Translations under genes and position numbers: made by a program
Shown: positions 15,092-19,323 of the stretch, piece by piece
How the letters are laid out: every line of letters begins with the position of its first letter
How positions within the stretch are numbered: position 1 is the stretch's first letter
Notes under the pieces: model-generated
Told to the model about the DNA's origin: nothing
The model's input: the letters and a program-made list of their open reading frames with translations, nothing else
Databases searched by the model: none
Source: an uncultured Opitutales bacterium
GTDB taxonomy: Bacteria; Verrucomicrobiota; Verrucomicrobiia; Opitutales; Intestinicryptomonadaceae
Length of the DNA: 19,323 nucleotides
Reading direction: 5' to 3'
Assembly (NCBI GenBank): GCA_900548275.1
Contig: URJY01000036.1
Span: forward strand, 1-19,323

Positions 15092-15772
15092 TTATGACAA
15101 CCGCCCCGCCCGCGTTTGTTTCCGAACCGCTTCGGTCTCAGCGCGGATTTTTTTGTAGCGCAAGTTGGCGCAGATGTGGAATGCGGCAAGCACCGCAACC
15201 AAAATCGCGAACGCAGCATATTTGCCGTATCCGCCGTCCGAAAGCGACGAACCCACAAAATTCATCGCCCCCGCAATCGCCCCCTGCGCCGCGATGTTGA
15301 CGAACATATAGAGCGGAAACTTCGAGCGTATCGCCCCGAGAAAAACGTTCTGCACCCAGTACGGAATCCCCGGAATCACGCGCACGGCGAAGTTCACGTT
15401 GAACATCGCACGCTCCGAAAAATCGGTCGATATGCCGAACTTTGCCGCGACGCGCTCGGGAAAGCTTTTCGGCACGAAAAACACGCCGAGCCAATACCCC
15501 AACGCCGAGCTTACCGCCAAAACGCCCAACGACAAAAGCCAGCCCGCCCCGAAGCCGAACGCCGCCCCCGCAAACAGATAGCAAATAGAAAGCGGAAACG
15601 CGAATGCACAGCCTATCGACATCAGAAGCCAGAACAAAACGGGCGAATCGGAAAAGCCCTTCGCGAACGAGTCGAAGCGCGAAAACAGTTCGCCCCACCC
15701 GTAGAAAATTTCGACTCCCGCGACCGCCGCGGCGAGCAGCGCAAGCCTCGCAATGTGTCCGTACCGACCCAT
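15092..15772 (-). CDS. TVP38/TMEM64 (VTT domain) membrane protein
   Basis: The product is about 226 aa with roughly five or six hydrophobic segments. The VTT/SNARE-associated Golgi domain is visible. FAFPLSICYLFAGAAFGF and a G-rich helix (SLGVLAVSSALGYWLG) are followed by FAVRVIPGIPYWVQNVFLGA, where the R-x-x-P-G-I-P-x-x-x-x-N pattern is characteristic. Relatives (DedA, YdjX/YdjZ, TMEM41B) include lipid flippases/scramblases and proteins needed for envelope integrity; the exact substrate here is unknown. The ATG at 15772 (MGRYGH) was chosen over an in-frame GTG at 15793 that would add 7 residues; neither has a strong Shine-Dalgarno. It is divergent from ybaK, with 96 bases between the two starts. 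Confidence 0.87.
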   Translation of the reverse strand: MGRYGHIARLALLAAAVAGVEIFYGWGELFSRFDSFAKGFSDSPVLFWLLMSIGCAFAFPLSICYLFAGAAFGFGAGWLLSLGVLAVSSALGYWLGVFFVPKSFPERVAAKFGISTDFSERAMFNVNFAVRVIPGIPYWVQNVFLGAIRSKFPLYMFVNIAAQGAIAGAMNFVGSSLSDGGYGKYAAFAILVAVLAAFHICANLRYKKIRAETEAVRKQTRAGRLS

Positions 15773-15868
15773 ACCAGCCGAACCTACCCGCACGCGCCGC
15801 GCAAAACAAGAATATTCGCGCCTTTATTTTGTTTCATTCCGCAAAAAAACGTAGTAGTAGTTTGCGCC

Positions 15869-16342
15869 ATGAACGAAAAAACGAATGTCGTAAGAATATT
15901 CGAAAGCGCGAAAATCAAGTTCGATTTCCACACATACTCGTGCACGGGCGCAATCAGCGGCACGGAGGTTGCGGAGGCAATCGGCAGGGACTACTCGCGG
16001 GTTTTCAAAACGCTCGTAACCGTGGGGAAGTCGAAGCGCAACTATGTGTTCGTAGTGCCCGTGGCGAAAGAGCTCGACCTCAAAAAGGCGGCGGCGGCGG
16101 TCGGCGAAAAGTCGATTGAAATGCTCAAGCAAAAAGACCTCCTGCCGACGACTGGCTACGTCCACGGCGGCTGTTCGCCCGTCGGAATGAAGAAGCATTT
16201 CGAGACCGTATTCGACAAAACCGCCGAAGACTGCCCGACGATAGTTTTCAGCGCGGGGAAAATCGGCTACCAAGTGGAGCTTCCTCTCGCGGAACTTTCG
16301 AAAATACTGAAATTCAAAACCGCCCCCATCACCGTCGAATAA
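15869..16342 (+). CDS. ybaK: Cys-tRNA(Pro)/aminoacyl-tRNA deacylase, YbaK/EbsC family
   Basis: The product is 157 aa. Enzymes of this family hydrolyse mischarged tRNAs in trans; YbaK itself removes Cys from tRNA-Pro after mistakes by prolyl-tRNA synthetase. The fold markers are all present: Lys47 in RVFKTLV (the family's key lysine), VFVVPVAKELDLKKAA, the GGCSPVGMKK loop at 100-109, and SAGKIGYQVEL at 128-138. GGCSP points to YbaK more than to ProX or the EbsC branch. The ATG at 15869 gives the normal N-terminus; the frame is open far upstream on this strand, but that part only shadows the VTT gene. A weak promoter-like pair (TTGTTT, 17 bases, TAGTAG) precedes it. There is no clear Shine-Dalgarno. 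It is followed 61 bases later by the alkaline phosphatase gene. Confidence 0.9.
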   Translation: MNEKTNVVRIFESAKIKFDFHTYSCTGAISGTEVAEAIGRDYSRVFKTLVTVGKSKRNYVFVVPVAKELDLKKAAAAVGEKSIEMLKQKDLLPTTGYVHGGCSPVGMKKHFETVFDKTAEDCPTIVFSAGKIGYQVELPLAELSKILKFKTAPITVE

Positions 16343-16349
16343 AAATAAT

Positions 16350-16378
16350 TTGACCCGACGGACGCGGCGGCGTAGAAC
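16350..16378 (+). promoter_or_regulatory. Candidate promoter of the alkaline phosphatase gene
   Basis: TTGACC (16350-16355, 5 of 6 matches) and TAGAAC (16373-16378, 4 of 6) are separated by exactly 17 bases, a standard sigma-70-like geometry. The element starts 8 bases after the ybaK stop and predicts a leader of about 20 bases before the ATG at 16404. I see no convincing Pho box, so phosphate control cannot be claimed. Confidence 0.45.
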
Positions 16379-16403
16379 CAACACATCCAAACAAATTCTA
16401 TAT

Positions 16404-17798
16404 ATGGCAAAATCGTTCAGAACATTCGCAATCTTCTGCGCGGCGATGTTCGCCGCAATTTCGGCGGCGGCAGCCGTGCAAAACCTCGACCGCGTAAAAT
16501 ACGTGTTCCTCTTCATCGGCGACGGAATGTCGATTCCGCAGCGGATGATGACGGACGAATTCCTGCGCCTCGGCGGCGGCGACGGGCTTCTAATCAACAA
16601 ACTTCCGAACAACGCAATAACCTACACGCGTTCGGCGAACTCGTTCATCACCGACTCCGCCGCAAGCGGCACGGCGATTGCCTGCGGAACGAAAACCGAC
16701 AACGGAAAAATCGGCGTCGACCCGAAGTCGAACAAGCTTGAGTCCATTGCATACGTTGCGAAAAGGGGCGGCAAAAAGGTCGGGATAATCACGAGCGTTA
16801 CAATCAACCACGCAACCCCCGCCTCGTTCTACGCGCACAACGACAGCCGCGGCAACTATTACGAAATAGCACTCGATATGATTTCGTCGGGCTTCGACTT
16901 TTTCGGCGGCGGCGGCGTGAACAAAAACGACGACAAAAAATCGAAGTCGTACAGGGGCGACATCTATTCGCTCGCGCAAAAGGACGGCTGGAACGTGTTC
17001 AGAAAGGGTACGCCCGAACAGCTCGCAACGCTCAAAAACGGCGACGGAAAAATTATGTTCTTCGCCGCAGACGCGGCACTGCCCTACGCAATCGACGACA
17101 ACTCGGGCGTGCGCATCGCCGATATCACGAAAAAGGCGATAGAGGTTCTCGACAACCCGAACGGATTTTTCATGATGGTCGAAGGCGGAAAAATCGACTG
17201 GATGTGCCACGCAAACGACGCGGCGACGGTGCTCCGCGAAGTCGTGGACTTCGACAGGGCAGTCGCGGTGGCATACGAGTTCGCGAGGAAACATCCCGCC
17301 GAAACACTCGTGGTCGTCACGGGCGACCACGAAACGGGCGGACTTACGCTCGGTTTCGCAGGAACGGGCTACAACTCGTACATAAACCTGCTCGATAACC
17401 AGAAGTGCTCGCGCGAGAAATTCGCCGAGACAATCGAAAAAATGCGCAAACAAAACGAAAAACTTTCGCTCGACGACATCAAGCCGCTAATCACCGAAAA
17501 ACTCGGGCTGAAATTCTCGGGAGACGCAAAAAAGGACAGGCTTGTGCTCACAGCCGACGAACTCAAAACGCTCGAAAACTCCTTCGCGGAAACCGTCGCA
17601 AAAAGCGGCAAAAACGCGGGCAAATTCGGACGCATCGCAACGAACATACTCGACAATAAATCCGCAGTGGCGTGGACGTCGGGCGCACACACGGCACTTC
17701 CCGTCAGCACAACTTCGTTCGGCTCGCAGTCGGAAAAAATCAACGGCACAATCGACAATACCGACATCGCAAAAATGCTCAAGCAGGCGGTGAGATAG
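16404..17798 (+). CDS. Alkaline phosphatase (PhoA superfamily), exported
   Basis: The product is a 464 aa metal-dependent phosphomonoesterase that would release phosphate in the periplasm or outside. The signal peptide spans about residues 1-24 (KSFRTFAIFCAAMFAAISAAA). All expected active-site positions are visible: Asp40 in FLFIGDGMS, the nucleophile Ser85 in TDSAASGTA, His136 and Thr138 in NHATPASF, Glu260 in MMVEGGKIDW, Asp265 and His269 as zinc ligands, Asp308-His309 in VTGDHETGG, and His429 in SGAHTALPV near the end. The enzyme should thus be active. The ATG at 16404 was preferred because the signal peptide starts there; an in-frame TTG at 16350 would add an arginine-rich 18 residues. 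The stop lies 2 bases before the YibE/F start, so both are one transcription unit. Confidence 0.94.
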   Translation: MAKSFRTFAIFCAAMFAAISAAAAVQNLDRVKYVFLFIGDGMSIPQRMMTDEFLRLGGGDGLLINKLPNNAITYTRSANSFITDSAASGTAIACGTKTDNGKIGVDPKSNKLESIAYVAKRGGKKVGIITSVTINHATPASFYAHNDSRGNYYEIALDMISSGFDFFGGGGVNKNDDKKSKSYRGDIYSLAQKDGWNVFRKGTPEQLATLKNGDGKIMFFAADAALPYAIDDNSGVRIADITKKAIEVLDNPNGFFMMVEGGKIDWMCHANDAATVLREVVDFDRAVAVAYEFARKHPAETLVVVTGDHETGGLTLGFAGTGYNSYINLLDNQKCSREKFAETIEKMRKQNEKLSLDDIKPLITEKLGLKFSGDAKKDRLVLTADELKTLENSFAETVAKSGKNAGKFGRIATNILDNKSAVAWTSGAHTALPVSTTSFGSQSEKINGTIDNTDIAKMLKQAVR

Positions 17799-17800
17799 AA

Positions 17801-18919
17801 ATGCCCCACGCCGCCGATTTCAAAAGAAACGCGATAACCGCGATTGTCTTCGCCGTTGTCTGCGCCGCGATTTTCGCGATAGACCCGTACGCGAGGGAAT
17901 CGGAGGGCACAAAGGAAAGGGCGGAAGTTGTCGCGGTGGACAACTCGAACCTGATGACCGTCGGACTCCTGCGGCAGGGCGAACAACGCCTGCGGGTGAA
18001 AGTGCTCGGCGGCAAGTTCCGCGGCGAAACATTCGCGGCAATGAACGTGCTGCGCGCGCAAATGGACCTCGACAAAATCTTCGAAGCGGGCGACACCGCA
18101 CTCGTCGCAATCCCGCACGGCGCAGACCCGAAAACCACGACAATCAACACCCAAGACCACTACCGCACGGGCTGGACATTCGCGCTGATGGGGCTTTTCG
18201 CCCTGCTGCTGTGCGCCTACGCGGGAATGATAGGCGTGAAGGCATTGATGTCGTTCGTGTTTTCGTGCGCGGTGATTTGGAAGATAGTAGTGCCGCTGTG
18301 CCTCGGGGGAGTCAACCCGATTGCCGTTTGCATGGGCGCAGTCTGCGTGCTCTCGGCGGTGATTATTTTCCTCGTCGGCGGCTTCACGCGCAAGGGCTTT
18401 TCGGCATTCGCGGGAACGATGGCGGGCGTGCTCGCAAGCTGCGCAACGGGCTGGATTTTCTCGAAACTGTTTTTCATCAACGGCGCGATTATGCCCTACT
18501 CGCAGGCGCTGCTCTATTGCGGATACGAAAGCCTGAGCCTGCCAGACATTTTTATCGGAGCGATTTTCCTTTCGTCGTCGGGCGCAGTTATGGACCTGAG
18601 TATGGACGTAGCCGCGGGAATGGACGAACTGCTGCGGCGCAACCCGAACCTGCCGCGTGTAAAACTTGTGGAATCGGGACTGCGCATAGGACGCGTAGTT
18701 GTGGGCACAATGACAACCACACTGCTTCTCGCATACTCGGGCGGCTACCTCACACTGATGATGACATTCGCGGCACAAGGCGTTTCGCCGTCGGACTTCA
18801 TAAACAACCCATACGTGGCAAGCGAATGCGTAAAAACCCTCGTAGGCTCATTCGGACTGGTATTAGTAGCCCCCCTGACGGCACTGGCGGGAGGATTCAT
18901 CCTGAAACGAGGAAATTAG
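17801..18919 (+). CDS. YibE/F family membrane protein
   Basis: The product is 372 aa. One membrane segment near residues 11-27 is followed by a region of about 95 residues, probably outside the cytoplasm, with EVVAVDNSNLMTVGLLRQGEQ and LRVKVLGGKFRGETFAAMN. Some seven further membrane segments follow from about residue 127. The family hallmarks GAVMDLSMDVAAGMDEL and ESGLRIGRVVVGTMTTTLLLAYSGGYLTL are clear. The family is widespread, often in Firmicutes, and its function is not established; transport has been suggested. The ATG lies 2 bases after the phosphatase stop, with GGTGAG as a weak ribosome-binding site overlapping the phosphatase end. The co-operon suggests, without proving, a role tied to phosphate or phosphoester use. 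Downstream lies AT-rich sequence and the tandem repeat, with no clear terminator. Confidence 0.88.
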   Translation: MPHAADFKRNAITAIVFAVVCAAIFAIDPYARESEGTKERAEVVAVDNSNLMTVGLLRQGEQRLRVKVLGGKFRGETFAAMNVLRAQMDLDKIFEAGDTALVAIPHGADPKTTTINTQDHYRTGWTFALMGLFALLLCAYAGMIGVKALMSFVFSCAVIWKIVVPLCLGGVNPIAVCMGAVCVLSAVIIFLVGGFTRKGFSAFAGTMAGVLASCATGWIFSKLFFINGAIMPYSQALLYCGYESLSLPDIFIGAIFLSSSGAVMDLSMDVAAGMDELLRRNPNLPRVKLVESGLRIGRVVVGTMTTTLLLAYSGGYLTLMMTFAAQGVSPSDFINNPYVASECVKTLVGSFGLVLVAPLTALAGGFILKRGN

Positions 18920-18967
18920 AAAATACTATAAAAACATACAAAAACCTTGAAATAATAAGACAGACAC
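18920..18967. other. AT-rich spacer after the YibE/F gene
   Basis: This 48-base stretch is strongly A-rich on the plus strand and separates the YibE/F stop from the first repeat unit. It holds no ORF, no clear hairpin with a T-run and no recognisable promoter. With the repeats behind it, it forms the only gene-free stretch above 300 bases in the window (18920-19323). Confidence 0.6.
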
Positions 18968-19149
18968 AAAGTCTAAAAAATAAGTTCGAAAAATGCCACG
19001 GGCGTTCCGCAAGAGAAAAACAAAACTTATCCCCGAAAACGCCCTTAAAAACTTCCGTGCGAAGCACTCTAACTTTAGGCGTGTCAAAGTACCCGATTAA
19101 GGGCGGCTTTGCGAATTACACAGGGCGCACAGCGTACTTGAGTACGTGT
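18968..19149 (+). repeat. Tandem repeat, unit 1 (about 180 bases)
   Basis: The unit runs from AAAGTCT (18968) to just past the palindrome GTACTTGAGTAC (19134-19145). It matches the next unit from TAAGTTCG (18981) to GTACG (19146) with about nine differences in 166 bases, counted by eye. Several inverted repeats lie inside: ATAAGTT with AACTTAT (18980 and 19024), GGGCGTT with AACGCCC (19000 and 19038), CGCCCTTAA with TTAAGGGCG (19040 and 19097), and a GTGC-GAA-GCAC mini-hairpin (19057). A 35-codon ORF from 18993 exists here but is frameshifted in unit 2, so coding is unlikely. Confidence 0.92.
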
Positions 19150-19323
19150 AAAGTCTGAATAAGTTCGAAAACGCCACGGGCGTTCCGCAAGAGAAAACAA
19201 AACTTACCCCCGAAAACACCCTAAAAAACTACCGTGCGAAGCACTCTAACTTTAGGCGCGTCAAAGTGCCCGATTAAGGGCGGCTTTGCGAATTACACAG
19301 GGCGCACAGCGTACTTGAGTACG
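19150..19323 (+). repeat. Tandem repeat, unit 2 (reaches the window end)
   Basis: This second copy starts with AAAGTCT at 19150, offset 177-182 bases from unit 1 depending on small indels, and ends with GTACG at the last base. The 3' half from CCGTGCGAAGCAC to GTACTTGAGTACG is almost identical to unit 1, with two differences. The 5' half has two single-base deletions and several substitutions. The inner arm AACGCCCTTAA of unit 1 is AACACCCTAA here, which breaks two of the inverted repeats. More units may follow outside the window. Confidence 0.9.

Noticed and set aside
15850..15860. GTAGTAGTAG triplet run before ybaK
   Set aside because: Only three triplets; too short to be a meaningful repeat, and only a weak -10 candidate.
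5396..16342. Functional link between tRNA-Pro(CGG) and the YbaK Cys-tRNA(Pro) deacylase
   Set aside because: The two lie more than 10 kb apart on opposite strands in different transcription units. Both are common housekeeping genes, so closeness is probably chance.
18993..19100. A 35-codon basic ORF within repeat unit 1
   Set aside because: A one-base deletion in the A-run of unit 2 shifts the frame and unit 2 lacks the ATG, so the peptide is not conserved between copies.
18211..19158. 315-codon plus-strand frame overlapping the YibE/F gene and running into the repeat
   Set aside because: It is out of frame with the well-supported YibE/F product, Arg-rich and without motifs. The repeat part is frameshifted in the second copy.
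18968..19323. CRISPR array
   Set aside because: The units are about 178 bases, almost fully identical and adjacent, with no unique spacers, and there are no cas genes nearby.

Overview
The window is a 19.3 kb stretch of an ordinary-looking chromosome of a diderm (Gram-negative-type) bacterium. Two putative lipoproteins, a TolB-like periplasmic protein and a system II (CcsB/CcsA) cytochrome c assembly pair support a double-membrane cell. PurM is of the long Bacteroidota-like type, GlgC is of the cyanobacterial/plant type, many start codons lack a clear Shine-Dalgarno, and coding DNA is moderately GC-rich. Together these suggest the PVC group (Verrucomicrobiota/Lentisphaerota, perhaps Opitutae-like). 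This is an inference from protein style only; there is no rRNA or other marker in the window. I see no phage, plasmid, CRISPR or transposase gene.

Layout. From position 58 to about 15.77 kb everything lies on the minus strand; from 15.87 kb to 18.92 kb everything lies on the plus strand. In minus-strand transcription order the first block is a VTT/TVP38 membrane protein and tyrS. Next comes a tightly packed run: MATE exporter, tolB-like gene, thrH, purM, ychF, ccsB, ccsA and a tRNA-Pro(CGG), with gaps of 43, 12, 24, 11, 3, -14 and 27 bases. It is closed by a strong intrinsic terminator at 5355-5388. A second minus-strand cluster follows: a DUF6786-like lipoprotein, an M42 aminopeptidase, hemD and a DUF2147 lipoprotein (gaps 37, 1 and 4), then glgC after a 177-base gap.

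The plus-strand block is divergent: ybaK, then an alkaline phosphatase with its own candidate promoter, and a YibE/F membrane protein only 2 bases behind it.

The most unusual part is non-coding. Downstream of the YibE/F gene lies a tandem repeat of about 178 bases (two copies about 95% identical, running off the window end). A diverged copy of its 3' part lies at the opposite window edge, three bases behind the glgC stop codon and in the same orientation relative to the gene. This looks like a dispersed intergenic repeat family that sits behind genes.

Functions are mostly housekeeping: glycogen synthesis (GlgC), haem (HemD) and cytochrome c maturation (CcsB/CcsA), purine synthesis (PurM), serine/threonine metabolism (ThrH), translation and its quality control (TyrS, YchF, tRNA-Pro, YbaK), envelope functions (TolB-like, MATE, VTT protein, lipoproteins) and phosphate release (alkaline phosphatase). 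I found no convincing complete new multi-gene system. The repeat family and the phosphatase-YibE/F pair are the best leads.
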